From contig LWRO01000017.1 in NCBI GenBank assembly GCA_001657325.1, positions 62,001 through 126,000 on the forward strand: a DNA stretch of 64,000 bases. The letters run 5' to 3'. The notes under the pieces are model-generated. The model had not been told where the DNA came from, did not search any database, and saw nothing but the letters and a program-made list of their open reading frames with translations. Both the position numbers and the translations under genes were made by a program. Below, one piece after another: positions 15,775 through 24,968 of the stretch; within the stretch, counting starts at the first letter, position 1, and each line of letters starts with the position of its first letter. Source of the DNA: Geitlerinema sp. BBD 1991-9 (GTDB taxonomy: Bacteria; Cyanobacteriota; Cyanobacteriia; Cyanobacteriales; Geitlerinemataceae).

Positions 15775-16695
15775 TTAGTTGCGAGAATCGTTACTGTAGT
15801 GAATGCGAGCGCCGGCCCAAAGTAACTTTTCCCGTAGCGTTTTAAAATAAGAATAATCTTCGCGCAAAATCACGAATTGTGCTTGACAGTCAGCCATCCG
15901 CACGTCAACCCGCTGTCCCGGCCAGATCGCTGTGGCGAGAACGCCATCCATCCAAAGCTTCGTGTTTAAATCGCGATCTTTGAGGGGCCAAATACTGACA
16001 ACCGCGCCCGGATGGAGAACGAGCGGACGACTCGACAGGCTGAGGGGACAGATTGGCGTTACCGCAATCGCGTTCATCCCAGGATGGATAATCGGGCCGT
16101 TGGCGGAGAGGGTATAACAGGTCGAACCGGTCGGTGTGGCGACTAAAATGCCATCTCCCTGGTATTGATCGATAATTTCGCCGTCAATTTCCATTTCCAA
16201 CACAGAGGTTAACATTCGATCGATCGCTGCCGGTTTGATACACATTTCGTTGAGTGCCAGATAACGAATGCTGGCGGGTTCGGTGTTCGATCGATTGCCC
16301 TCGAACAGTGCTGCTTGTAACATCATCCGCCGTTGTAAAGCAAAGCGATCTTCAAGCAAACGATCCCAAACTTGCTCCGTCTCCTTAAAAATCTCGAACG
16401 GTTCCGTGAGAAACCCTAAATGTCCTCCCACGTTCACCGCCAAAATGGGAATCCCTTCTGGAGAAAGGTGTCGAGCGGCGGTCAGTGCCGTTCCATCACC
16501 ACCGAGGACGACTGCTAGATCGATTTTCTGGGTTGAAGAAGCCAAAAACACTGGATAGGGATTGTCCTTCGGACCGCTCGGCCCGAGTAAAACATGACAG
16601 CCTCGGTGTTCGAGCTGCCTCGCACAGTCTTCTGCCCAACGTTTACCTGTCGGATCTCCAGCTTTGTGGGCAATAATAACTTGTTTGAGCTGCAC
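15775..16695 (-). CDS. nadK: NAD kinase
   Basis: This enzyme phosphorylates NAD+ (or NADH) to NADP using ATP or polyphosphate. The 306-residue protein has the diagnostic GGDGT motif (65-69, VVLGGDGTALTAAR). It also has NVGGHLGFLTE (88-98) and the glycine-rich GDGILVATPTGSTCYTLSANGP region. Length is normal. Cyanobacteria often carry two NAD kinases; which one this is cannot be told. It is divergent from the small membrane protein gene at 16866. Confidence 0.96.
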   Translation of the reverse strand: MQLKQVIIAHKAGDPTGKRWAEDCARQLEHRGCHVLLGPSGPKDNPYPVFLASSTQKIDLAVVLGGDGTALTAARHLSPEGIPILAVNVGGHLGFLTEPFEIFKETEQVWDRLLEDRFALQRRMMLQAALFEGNRSNTEPASIRYLALNEMCIKPAAIDRMLTSVLEMEIDGEIIDQYQGDGILVATPTGSTCYTLSANGPIIHPGMNAIAVTPICPLSLSSRPLVLHPGAVVSIWPLKDRDLNTKLWMDGVLATAIWPGQRVDVRMADCQAQFVILREDYSYFKTLREKLLWAGARIHYSNDSRN

Positions 16696-16865
16696 TGCTA
16701 AAAGTGGTGAAACATCCCGGCGTTTCTCATTATCGCCATCTCGTCCGAGCCGCGCAATTCCCAGAGAGGGGATAAGGAGACGACCGGATGATGTGATGAT
16801 AAGATCGCCTCACGCGATCGCGACCTCTTCATCTCCTCACCTCCCCAACTCCTCTCCCCCGAACT

Positions 16866-17321
16866 ATGCGTCCCGTTTACTTACTCGCAGGGATTAAAAC
16901 TCGTCCTTGGCTGTCGTTGTTACTGTTTCTGGCCACCTACGCTAATCTCGGCTGGGTCTTGTCGGACTCCGAAGCTTCCAAATGGGCGTGGATATTGGGG
17001 GTTGGGATAACGATTGTCTTCGCTGAAGCACTCGCATCGCCCTGGTCTTTGCTGCGGAACGTGGCGGTGCGCTGGTTGAAATCGGATATTCGCGGGTTTA
17101 TTACTGCATTAGTGGCGGCATTTTTTGGGGTACTGTTCCTCACCTGGCTGCACGTCTCCTCTCATTTAATTTTGTTGGCAGCAGCGGGCTTGCTCGTGCG
17201 TCTCGACGTGCAAATTGCTGGCTTGAGCGATTTACAGGCGTTTATCTTGTTACTGGCCGCGTCGATGACTGGCTTGGGGGTCGGATGGTTAGCACATACA
17301 ACGCTTCAAGGAGCTGCGTAA
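16866..17321 (+). CDS. uncharacterised small integral membrane protein
   Basis: A 151-residue protein with about four hydrophobic helices (roughly 14-32, 40-58, 78-105, 121-143) and positive segments (VRWLKSDIRG) between helices two and three. I do not recognise a named family with confidence. The ATG start follows an AT-poor gap of 170 bp from the divergent nadK. Composition and hydrophobic pattern support a real gene. Function unknown. Confidence 0.7.
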   Translation: MRPVYLLAGIKTRPWLSLLLFLATYANLGWVLSDSEASKWAWILGVGITIVFAEALASPWSLLRNVAVRWLKSDIRGFITALVAAFFGVLFLTWLHVSSHLILLAAAGLLVRLDVQIAGLSDLQAFILLLAASMTGLGVGWLAHTTLQGAA

Positions 17322-17332
17322 ACCGGCCCCTA

Positions 17333-17378
17333 AAACAAAAAGCAGCCCGACCGCGGACTGCTAGTGTGTGTGTGTGTG
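17333..17378. repeat. hairpin next to a (GT)n microsatellite
   Basis: AGCAG/CTGCT and CCG/CGG arms form a hairpin at 17341-17362 with an A-rich flank, so it resembles an intrinsic terminator only when read on the minus strand. It is followed at 17364-17378 by seven and a half GT dinucleotides, an unusual microsatellite for this sequence. Confidence 0.6.
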
Positions 17379-17474
17379 AGGAGTTGACAGGTGAGCTTAT
17401 CGTAACGGGTTTATCTCGGCAGCGATCGGCCGTTACGATTTTTGAAACGCCCTCTTGAGACAAGATGAAGCCCC

Positions 17475-17801
17475 ATGCGTGAAGAACCTCAAAAGCTCGT
17501 CCGCGATCGAATCCCCGAAATTATCCGCAAGGCTGGAAAAGCCTGTGCAGTGGAGCGCTTAGACGATGTGGACTACCGCAGAGCGTTGAGAGAGAAGCTG
17601 ATTGAAGAAGCCCGAGAAGTCGCTGAGGCCAAGAACGAAGCTGAGTTGGTCGCGGAACTGGCGGATTTATCGGAAGTCATAGATACGTTAATGGAGACTT
17701 ACGGGATCGATCGATCGATCGTCTTTGCCAAACAGGAACAGCGCTCCCTCGATCGAGGGAGGTTTCGCCAGCGGCTGAAGCTACTTTGGATAGAATCATG
17801 A
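17475..17801 (+). CDS. MazG-like nucleotide pyrophosphohydrolase
   Basis: The 108-residue all-helical protein starts with the typical KLVRDRIPEII (7-17). It holds the metal-binding pattern of the MazG/HisE superfamily: E44, E45 and E48 in EEAREV, then E61 and D64 in ELADLSEVID. Such proteins hydrolyse nucleoside triphosphates to monophosphates and pyrophosphate, often in pool sanitation. It is not a HisE ortholog by context. The substrate is unknown. It is convergent with the large exoprotein gene. Confidence 0.85.
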   Translation: MREEPQKLVRDRIPEIIRKAGKACAVERLDDVDYRRALREKLIEEAREVAEAKNEAELVAELADLSEVIDTLMETYGIDRSIVFAKQEQRSLDRGRFRQRLKLLWIES

Positions 17802-17932
17802 GATTCTGAATGAAGTCTACGATTGTCACGTCGGTCTCCACAACCCGAACGTTTGGGGACATGGGGCTGGGTGGCATTTTCGATCGGTCTTGTGGAGTTG
17901 TCGTTCGGCGATTGCGAAGCCAATCGGACGGT

Positions 17933-20900
17933 TCAATTCGGCGTACAGCCGGATGGAGACAGTTCTCCAATTTGTCTCGATCGAATGTCTGCATTAGCAC
18001 TCAACACGATATTTCCTTCCGAATCGACGTGCCAACTATCGGCTTCGACCAGGGATTCAGTGCTGAGATTGGGTAATGAAACGGATGAGTTTTCATCCGT
18101 TTCAGCATTATCGAAACTGGGAGAGCGCCAATCTATCCAAGTCGCTTCACCTGGAATGATGTCTTCGGGGTTGGGGGGTAAGCCACCTCGTCCCGTAATG
18201 TAAAACTCGTTATCTCGTCCAGTCGAACAGGGATCGGTACTGAGAATTCTCGCAACATCTACAGGAGTCTCAGAGAGATCGACGAGTCCGGAAGTCGTCT
18301 CGATATCCGGGGTGTTGAGTTCCACGATTCCGCTAAAAGCCGGGCCGAGTGCTGACGTAGCGGTGATATCGCTTTCGGAGGTTTGGCGATTCCGAAATTG
18401 AGTGCCGAAAATGCCTTGAGCGTTAACGGTCACTCGTCCCCCTTCAGCGTTTTGAGCGTTGGCGGTAATGTCGCTGTTTTCAAGGGCCGCGAGAACGTCG
18501 GTATCGATCGTGATATTACCACCGGGAAACTCACTTTCTGAGTTCGTCACAATCTCGCTGCCACGACGCAAGATCAGACGGCTGGTGTCGAATGTAATGT
18601 TCCCTCGATCTCCGACAAAGGTTACAGCTTGTAGGTTAGCTCGATTGTCGAGGAGAACGGAATCCGCTTCGATCGCTAGGTTTCCAGCAGCACCCTCTCC
18701 GATCGTATTGAGAGATATGAGGGAATCTCGTACTGTTAAACGGGGAGTTGCGAGACGAATGATTCCGCCATCTCCAAACCCACTTGCAATGTCGTCCGAA
18801 AAGATGGCTACTCGAGCTTGAGCAATCAGTTCGTTCGTATTTTCCTCAGAAAGACCGTCTGTGTCTAATATGCTTGCAGAAATAAAGTCGAAAAGTGTTT
18901 GACGCAGCTCCTGTAGATTTCCCGCTAATTCTTCAGACGTTGTCTCACCAAAAGCAATTTCAGGAAACTCATCGGAAAGTACACCGGCTGCCAATAGAGA
19001 ATCGTTGTCGATGTCGATCGATTCAGACGCTCGGAGCGTTAGATTTCCGGCATTGCCTTCTCCGAACGTACTGGTTCTCACGGAAGCATTATCGAGCGTC
19101 AAACGAGCGGTGTCTACGGTCAAATTTCCGCCCTCTCCCGTCGAGAGAAATGAGGTTTCGCTCGACAAGCTACTATCACCTACAATATCGACTGAATCGG
19201 TTGCGCGAATCGTCAAGTTCCCGGCATTGCCTTCTCCTGCAGTGAAGGTCGATAAAGACGATCCATCTCGAACGGTCAGGTTAACTGTTTCGATCTCCAA
19301 GTTTCCACCTTCTCCAGTCGATAGAAAAAAGGTGTCACTCGACAGGCTACTATTACCGATAACTTCGACTGAATCGGTGGCTCGAATGGTTAAATTGCCG
19401 GCATTTCCTTCTCCTAACGTTGAGGTCAAAATCAGCGATCCATCTCGTACCGAAAGCCGAGCTGTTTCTAGCCGTAAGTTTCCGCTTTGACCGGTCGAGA
19501 GTAAAGAGGCTCCACTCGATAAATTACTGTTACTGACTTCGATTGAATTCGTCGATCGAATGGTCAAATTTCCGGCATTGCCTCGCCCCGCCGTCGAGGT
19601 CGATAAGAACGATCGATCTCGAATATTGAATCGAGATGTTTCGACGATCAGATCGCCAGCATGACCTGTCGAATTGATGCCAGTTACGTCGCTAGATATA
19701 ATACTTTCTTGACTGATATCTATAGATTCAGATGCTCGAACGATCAGGTTTCCTGCATTGCCTCGACCGGAAGTACTTCCATCCAAAAAAGCATTATTAC
19801 GAAGACTGATTGAATCAGTCGCTCGGATTACTAAATTACCCGAATCTCCATTTCCAGCATTTCCGATTGATAGAAAAGAGTTATCCGCAACGGTTAAACG
19901 ATTGGTGTCTACTGTCAAATCTCCGCCATTTCCCACGGCTTCAGTTCCTAAGACAGCTGACAAAAAACTACGATCGATAATGCTGGCGGATTCGGTTGCC
20001 CGAACCGTCAAATTTCCTCCGTTACCTTCACCTCGTATATCTGCACGCAAAGACGATTCATCGCGAACTATCAATCGTGCAGTTTCGACTGTGAAATCTC
20101 CGCCATTTCCGATTGCACCCGTATTAATAGAATTTGACAAACGACTGTTGCCACGAATATCGATCGATTCATTAGCTCGAATCGTTAAATTCCCAGCATT
20201 GCCTCGATTGAAGTTATCTGCAAATACGGACGATCGATCGATGGTTAATCGAGACGTTTCGAGAGTTAAATCTCCCCCGTCTCCAATAGCATTAGTACCG
20301 ATTGCACTCGACACAATGCTATGGCTAAGAATATCGATCGACTCTGCGGCTTGAAGGGTTAAATTTCCGGCGTTACCTCGATTGAAGGTATTGGTAAGCA
20401 ACTGTGAATTGTTCCGGATGTCGATTGACTCTGAGGCTCGAATCGTTAAATTCCCAGCATTGCCCTGTCCAGAGGTTCCAGTCGCTACGAATGCGCCATC
20501 GCGAACGCTGAAGCGAGCCGTATTAATTGTTAAGTTGCCACCATTTCCGACGACTTCGTCACCCACAGTATTGAGTAAACTACTCCTCAAGTTTCCATTG
20601 GCTGACCTTCCGACGACTTCGACAAATTCTGAAGCGTTCACCTCTAAATTGCCCGAGTTTCCTCGTCCGAAGGTTCCAGCCGCTACGAATGCGCCATCGC
20701 GAACGCTGAAGCGAGCCGTATTAATTGTTAAGTTGCCACCCTTACCAATCGCGTTATTATCCACACTATTCAGCAAAATACTGCCGAAGGTTTCGTCTGT
20801 TGACGTTCCAATTACTTCGACTAATTCTGTCGCATTAACCTCCACGTCTCCAGCATTTCCCCGTCCGAGGGTAATCGATAACACTTGCGCTCCGTCGAGA

Positions 20901-22114
20901 AGGCTGAAGTTTGTCGTATCGATCGAAAAATTTCCCGCATTTCCCGTACTCCAGGCATTGGTTTGCAAGCGATTGGTTTCTCCACTCACGTGTACGCTTT
21001 CTAAGGCACGAATCGTTAAGTCTCCGCCGGTTCCACTGCCTAAAGACGTTGTGGACATTCCTAAAGCTTCATTCAAGGTCAATTGTCTGGCATTAATATT
21101 AATGCCAATGCCATCTCGATCGCCTAACGTATCGGCAAAAATCAAAGAGCTGTCACTTAAAGTCACGCGGTCTCCGCGCACGCGAATCTCACCTCCTCTT
21201 TCTCCGCTGGCCATAACTAGCGCTCGATCGAGGAAATTAATATCTCTAAAAATATCTCCAAAACTTTCGATCTCTGGATAGTTCAGTTGCCATCCGATGG
21301 CAAGGGGTTCGAGTTCCACTCGCACGTTTTCGCCGACACTTCCCAACTCGATACGTCCCGATGGAGTCTTAACAACACCACCTTCTAGTGTCAGATTTCC
21401 GCCGACAAGCGCCAGCGTTTCGCCTTCATTGACGCGCAAGCCAACTGCACTGTTCAAAAACTCCGTTTGAGTGCTGATTTCTCGATCGATTTCCTCTTCT
21501 AGCGATTCTCCTTCCACCGTAGGCGGCAAATTACTTCCCGCACCTCGCACGACAATTTCACCGGGATTGTTGCCAAACTGTACTCCAAGCGGTACGTTGA
21601 CGCTCAACAACGGTGCAGCTTCGGGATTGCTGGCACTGAATTCTAAGCCGTTTTCAAAGACGAGCCGATCGGCGGTACTGGCGAAAAACGAGCCGTTGAG
21701 ATCTAATCTGGCATTTTCTCCAAAAATAATGCCGTTGGGATTGAGTAGAAATAGATTAGCATCGCCTAAAACACCTAGGGTTCCAAAAATGTTAGACGGG
21801 TTGTTTCCCGTCACGCGAGTCAGAATATTTTCGATGAGGTTCGGGTTGCTGAAATCGACACGGCGACCTTCTCCGATGTTGAAATCTTCAAAACTGTGAA
21901 AGAGATTTTCGCCGCGGATTGCACCGCCATCGATTCGATCGACGCCTTCACTAACCGGTGTAACGATCGAAGATTCTATCCCTAATGTATTGTCAGGAAC
22001 AATTTGGGCGATCGCACTTTCTCCTAAACTCCACCCTGTGAAAGTAACGGTTAGAACAAGCAAAAGTTGAGGGTTAGTTTTGAAGGCAAAACATTGACGA
22101 AATGTATTTGGCAT
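17933..22114 (-). CDS. two-partner-secretion exoprotein, filamentous-haemagglutinin type, repeat-rich
   Basis: The 1393-residue protein starts at an ATG at 22114. Its signal peptide (QLLLVLTVTFTGWSLGESAIA, cleaved before QIVPD) is followed by a TPS secretion domain, about residues 40-155, carrying GVDRIDGGAIRGENLFHSF and the hallmark NPNGIIFGENA. The rest is a beta-helix predicted from many imperfect repeats of the type GRGNAGNLTIRASESIDI and GNGGDLTVETARLTVRDGS. Export by a TpsB/FhaC-type outer-membrane pore is expected, but no such gene is in this window. A likely surface or released adhesin. The C-terminus (IGELSPSGCTPN) has no cell-wall signal. The antisense strand is open over long stretches only because of the repeats. 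Confidence 0.93.
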   Translation of the reverse strand: MPNTFRQCFAFKTNPQLLLVLTVTFTGWSLGESAIAQIVPDNTLGIESSIVTPVSEGVDRIDGGAIRGENLFHSFEDFNIGEGRRVDFSNPNLIENILTRVTGNNPSNIFGTLGVLGDANLFLLNPNGIIFGENARLDLNGSFFASTADRLVFENGLEFSASNPEAAPLLSVNVPLGVQFGNNPGEIVVRGAGSNLPPTVEGESLEEEIDREISTQTEFLNSAVGLRVNEGETLALVGGNLTLEGGVVKTPSGRIELGSVGENVRVELEPLAIGWQLNYPEIESFGDIFRDINFLDRALVMASGERGGEIRVRGDRVTLSDSSLIFADTLGDRDGIGININARQLTLNEALGMSTTSLGSGTGGDLTIRALESVHVSGETNRLQTNAWSTGNAGNFSIDTTNFSLLDGAQVLSITLGRGNAGDVEVNATELVEVIGTSTDETFGSILLNSVDNNAIGKGGNLTINTARFSVRDGAFVAAGTFGRGNSGNLEVNASEFVEVVGRSANGNLRSSLLNTVGDEVVGNGGNLTINTARFSVRDGAFVATGTSGQGNAGNLTIRASESIDIRNNSQLLTNTFNRGNAGNLTLQAAESIDILSHSIVSSAIGTNAIGDGGDLTLETSRLTIDRSSVFADNFNRGNAGNLTIRANESIDIRGNSRLSNSINTGAIGNGGDFTVETARLIVRDESSLRADIRGEGNGGNLTVRATESASIIDRSFLSAVLGTEAVGNGGDLTVDTNRLTVADNSFLSIGNAGNGDSGNLVIRATDSISLRNNAFLDGSTSGRGNAGNLIVRASESIDISQESIISSDVTGINSTGHAGDLIVETSRFNIRDRSFLSTSTAGRGNAGNLTIRSTNSIEVSNSNLSSGASLLSTGQSGNLRLETARLSVRDGSLILTSTLGEGNAGNLTIRATDSVEVIGNSSLSSDTFFLSTGEGGNLEIETVNLTVRDGSSLSTFTAGEGNAGNLTIRATDSVDIVGDSSLSSETSFLSTGEGGNLTVDTARLTLDNASVRTSTFGEGNAGNLTLRASESIDIDNDSLLAAGVLSDEFPEIAFGETTSEELAGNLQELRQTLFDFISASILDTDGLSEENTNELIAQARVAIFSDDIASGFGDGGIIRLATPRLTVRDSLISLNTIGEGAAGNLAIEADSVLLDNRANLQAVTFVGDRGNITFDTSRLILRRGSEIVTNSESEFPGGNITIDTDVLAALENSDITANAQNAEGGRVTVNAQGIFGTQFRNRQTSESDITATSALGPAFSGIVELNTPDIETTSGLVDLSETPVDVARILSTDPCSTGRDNEFYITGRGGLPPNPEDIIPGEATWIDWRSPSFDNAETDENSSVSLPNLSTESLVEADSWHVDSEGNIVLSANADIRSRQIGELSPSGCTPN
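20473..20740 (-). repeat. near-identical 70-bp direct repeats inside the exoprotein gene
   Basis: Bases 20473-20542 and 20671-20740 are the same apart from one substitution, 198 bp (66 codons) apart. The neighbouring repeats in the gene have diverged far more. This points to a recent internal duplication or gene conversion that keeps the protein frame. Confidence 0.9.
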
Positions 22115-22385
22115 GATAAAAAGCCCGATCGATTTCTTGAACTTTGCCTTTTTGCCTATGATATTCTGTCTTTCACTGGGTCGCACAGCCTGCCGGTAAC
22201 TGTTACCCCGATGAACTTGTAGGATTCCGAACTTAACGTATTGTCAGGGGCGATCTCGGCACTCGATCGAGCGTTTGGACGAAAGAGGTTTAATGCTTTC
22301 GGAACCGCCTGCTAGGGTCGATCTCCAGCAGTTAGACAAACTTCACGCGAGTCGATCGAGCGCCATTTTTAGACTCGTTCTTGCA

Positions 22386-22973
22386 CTATGTTTGGGCGGT
22401 TAAAGCCGCAATTAAAGTCGCTGCGACTTGTTTGGCTTGTAAGGCGGCCTCCGCATCCCGTTGCATCATAGCGACAACAACTGCTCCTTCGATTAAAATG
22501 ATAAACTGCCGAGTTACAACGTCTGGATTGGGCAGGTTCGCCGCGTTCGCTAGGCTGAGGATGTAGTCAAAAATTGCCTGCTGGTGGTCTAGGGATACTT
22601 GATAGCCGGGATGTTTCGGATCGACTAACTCAACGGTCGAGTTGATAAAGGCACAGCCTCGAAAGTCCGGTTGCTCGAACCATTCTTGCAACGCATCGAA
22701 AATCGCAAGTAGTCGATCGATCGGTTCTGTTGCCAAGGACTCTACCTTGCTCTGAAACCAGGTGCGCCAACTCTCATCTCGCTCCTGAAGCCAAGCGGCA
22801 ATGAGATAGTCCTTGGATTTGAAGTGATTGTACAGCGACATTTTGGCAACGCCCGATTCGGCAATGATGCGATCGATGCCGACGTTTTGCACGCCTTCTT
22901 TATAAAACAGGTCTGATGCAGCTGCCAGAATTCGATCGCGAGCTGAAGGACGTGAGGATTTGGTGTGCGTCAT
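22386..22973 (-). CDS. TetR/AcrR-family transcriptional repressor
   Basis: The 195-residue protein has an N-terminal TetR helix-turn-helix (about 12-58): RDRILAAASDLFYKEGVQNV, then SGVAKMSLYNHFKSKD. The C-terminal ligand domain is of the type that often controls glutathione-transferase or oxidoreductase genes. It is divergent from the GST operon. One operator-like repeat lies 9 bp before its start codon and two more lie at the GST promoter. Repression of itself and of the divergent genes, relieved by an electrophile or related ligand, is inferred. Confidence 0.92.
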   Translation of the reverse strand: MTHTKSSRPSARDRILAAASDLFYKEGVQNVGIDRIIAESGVAKMSLYNHFKSKDYLIAAWLQERDESWRTWFQSKVESLATEPIDRLLAIFDALQEWFEQPDFRGCAFINSTVELVDPKHPGYQVSLDHQQAIFDYILSLANAANLPNPDVVTRQFIILIEGAVVVAMMQRDAEAALQAKQVAATLIAALTAQT

Positions 22974-22981
22974 AGAGGATA

Positions 22982-23005
22982 TTATGTAGACAAGTCTGTC
23001 TGTAT
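22982..23005 (-). promoter_or_regulatory. operator-like site 1 at the TetR start
   Basis: Read on the minus strand this contains AGACTTGTCTACATAA, matching site 2 (AGACCTGTCTACATAA) at all but one base, with an extra duplicated AGAC before it. It overlaps the likely -10 (CATAAT) of the regulator gene, consistent with autorepression. Confidence 0.65.
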
Positions 23006-23091
23006 CGTATCTTGTTCCCCCTGAGATGTCGCGCGAGCTACATTTCGAGCGCCCGACGACGAACCACTATCCAAAAAATTTACGATTGCTC

Positions 23092-23144
23092 TTGACAATA
23101 TACAGACCTGTCTACATAATTTAAATATACAGACTGTTCTACAC
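23092..23144 (+). promoter_or_regulatory. GST operon promoter with two embedded operator-like sites
   Basis: A perfect -35 TTGACA (23092-23097), a 17-bp spacer and CATAAT (23115-23120) form a strong promoter. Site 2 (23100-23117, ATACAGACCTGTCTACAT) fills the spacer and -10. Site 3 (23127-23144, ATACAGACTGTTCTACAC) covers the start-site region. A bound TetR dimer would block polymerase. The leader from about 23127 to the first GST start is about 270 bases. It contains a 70-codon frame (23189-23401) not regarded as a gene. Confidence 0.75.
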
Positions 23145-23397
23145 AAAAAAAGGCTTTAAGGATACCAAAGCCAAGAACGGTCAGCGTTTTGGAGAGCCGA
23201 TCGATGCTGTCAGTTTCCCCGCCTCCACCGCCTTATCCCTGTGAAGGGCTGTACGATCTCACCCTTCACTTTGGCGGCGAACAGGAAAGCCTTCCCCAGG
23301 ACTGCCTTCGATTTCAACGTGCGAGTTTTGCCAAAGTCCTTACTTTTGGCGCGTTACCTTCGAGTCAACCTGTCCCTCACCAAAACCGATACCCCCA

Positions 23398-24060
23398 ATG
23401 ACTAGCACCTCCATCGATCTCTATACCTTCACGACCCCGAACGGTCGTAAACCCGCGATTTTGCTAGAAGAACTGGAACTGCCCTATACCATCCACAAAA
23501 TCGACATTGGCAAAGGCGAGCAGTTTTCCCCCGAATTTGTTGCCATTAACCCCAACAGTAAAATTCCAGCGATTCGCGATCTCGAGACCGACATTACCGT
23601 CTTTGAATCGGGTGCAATTCTTATTTACCTAGCAGAAAAAGCTGGTAAGTTCCTGCCAACGGATGCTGCCCAGCGAGCCAGCGTTATCGAATGGCTGATG
23701 TTCCAAATGGCCAGCGTCGGCCCGATGTTCGGCCAGTTCGGTCACTTCCGCAACGCGGCCCCCGAGAAACTGCCTTATGCCATTTCTCGTTACCAGAACG
23801 AAACCCTGCGTCTTTTGGGCGTTCTCGATCGTCAATTAGCGAATACTCCCTACCTCGCTGGGGACTATTCCATTGCAGACATCGCGACCTATCCCTGGGC
23901 GATCGCCACAACAACACCTTACTTGGGTTTGTCGTTAGATGAATTTACCCACGTGCAGCGCTGGATTGAAAACCTACAGGAACGTCCGGCGGTGCAAACG
24001 GGCATGGCGATTTTGACCCCTGCATTTAACAGCCAGTATGGCGCAGTCGCTCAGGACTGA
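23398..24060 (+). CDS. glutathione S-transferase, YfcG/Nu-class-like disulfide reductase
   Basis: The 220-residue protein closely resembles E. coli YfcG, a GSH-dependent disulfide-bond oxidoreductase. Shared features are the active-site T-P-N (13-15, where Nu-class enzymes use Thr and Asn rather than Tyr or Ser), LLEELELPYTIHKIDIGKGEQ, NPNSKIPAI, FESGAILIYLAEK, and in the helical domain GPMFGQFGHFRNAAPEKLPY and YSIADIATYPW. It is the first gene after the TetR-controlled promoter and is followed by a second GST after 193 bp. A role in thiol homeostasis or xenobiotic defence is likely. Confidence 0.92.
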   Translation: MTSTSIDLYTFTTPNGRKPAILLEELELPYTIHKIDIGKGEQFSPEFVAINPNSKIPAIRDLETDITVFESGAILIYLAEKAGKFLPTDAAQRASVIEWLMFQMASVGPMFGQFGHFRNAAPEKLPYAISRYQNETLRLLGVLDRQLANTPYLAGDYSIADIATYPWAIATTTPYLGLSLDEFTHVQRWIENLQERPAVQTGMAILTPAFNSQYGAVAQD

Positions 24061-24253
24061 ACGCCGACGCTCGACTTCCTGCACGATCCGCAGGCCTGCA
24101 CGCTTTCAAGTTTTACGTATTCGTTCCTCTTCGGAATCGCAATTCAGCCGGTTTCCGAAAACGCGATCGATCTCCGGCTCGATCGAAGCACTCAGGCAGA
24201 TCGTAACAGTATGCACCCGTCGAACCCCATTTCTTATTTTTGGAGATATATCC

Positions 24254-24874
24254 ATGATTACGCTCTACGGTCACGAACTCTCCGGTAACACCTACAAAGT
24301 GCGGCTTTTTCTAGAGTTGCTGAAGCTCGACTACGAATACAAACAGGTCGATCTCATGAAAGGGGAACACAAGCAGCCCCCCTACCTGGCGATTAATCCC
24401 TTCGGTCAAGTGCCGACTCTGGTCGATGGAGAGCGAATCCTGCAAGACGCACAAGCCATTCTGGTCTACCTCGCACGGCAGTACGGGGGAGACACCTGGC
24501 TACCCACCGACGCCATTTCCCTAAGTCGGGTTGCCCGCTGGCTTTCCACCACCGCTGGAGAAGTCCGTCAGGGGCCTGAGAACGCTCGTCTCTATCACTT
24601 GTTTGGAGCCAAAGCCATCAATATCGAGCGAGCGACGGAGAAAGCTCACCTGATTTTGAAACAGTTAAACGAGCATCTCAGCGATCGCGCCTGGCTCGAA
24701 TTCGAGCGTCCCACCATCGCCGATCTGGCAGTATTTCCCTACGTTGCCCTAGCTCCTGACGGTGGTATTGCGCTAGATAACTATCCCAACGTGCGGGCCT
24801 GGATCGATCGCATCAAGCACTTAAACGGCTTTATCGGTATGCGTAGCATCGAAGTCCATATGGCGACGGTGTAG
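24254..24874 (+). CDS. glutathione S-transferase family protein (second copy)
   Basis: The 206-residue protein has a thioredoxin-like N-domain (MITLYGHELSGNTYKVRLFL, then NPFGQVPTLVDGERILQDAQAILVYLARQYG) and a GST helical domain (ERPTIADLAVFPYVALAPDGG). Serine 10 in ELSGN is the probable catalytic residue. An upstream in-frame extension to 24038 overlaps the first GST and is rejected because this ATG begins the fold exactly and is preceded by GGAGA. It is not a recent duplicate of the first GST; the sequences are clearly different subfamilies. Confidence 0.9.
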   Translation: MITLYGHELSGNTYKVRLFLELLKLDYEYKQVDLMKGEHKQPPYLAINPFGQVPTLVDGERILQDAQAILVYLARQYGGDTWLPTDAISLSRVARWLSTTAGEVRQGPENARLYHLFGAKAINIERATEKAHLILKQLNEHLSDRAWLEFERPTIADLAVFPYVALAPDGGIALDNYPNVRAWIDRIKHLNGFIGMRSIEVHMATV

Positions 24875-24968
24875 TTTGTCCACCCGAACCCGGTTTTTCA
24901 AACAAACCGGGTCGATCGACTCATTCGCAAACTTGATATCCGCAAACTTAAGATAAAGGCAACGAGCC

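Noticed and set aside
18459-21281. Several long open frames antisense to the exoprotein gene
   Set aside because: They are open only because the repeated Gly/Asn-rich codons on the opposite strand leave few stops; they have no start signals or family features.
23189-23401. 70-codon frame in the GST leader
   Set aside because: Proline run and no family features; it overlaps the ATG of the GST gene and is better explained as leader sequence.
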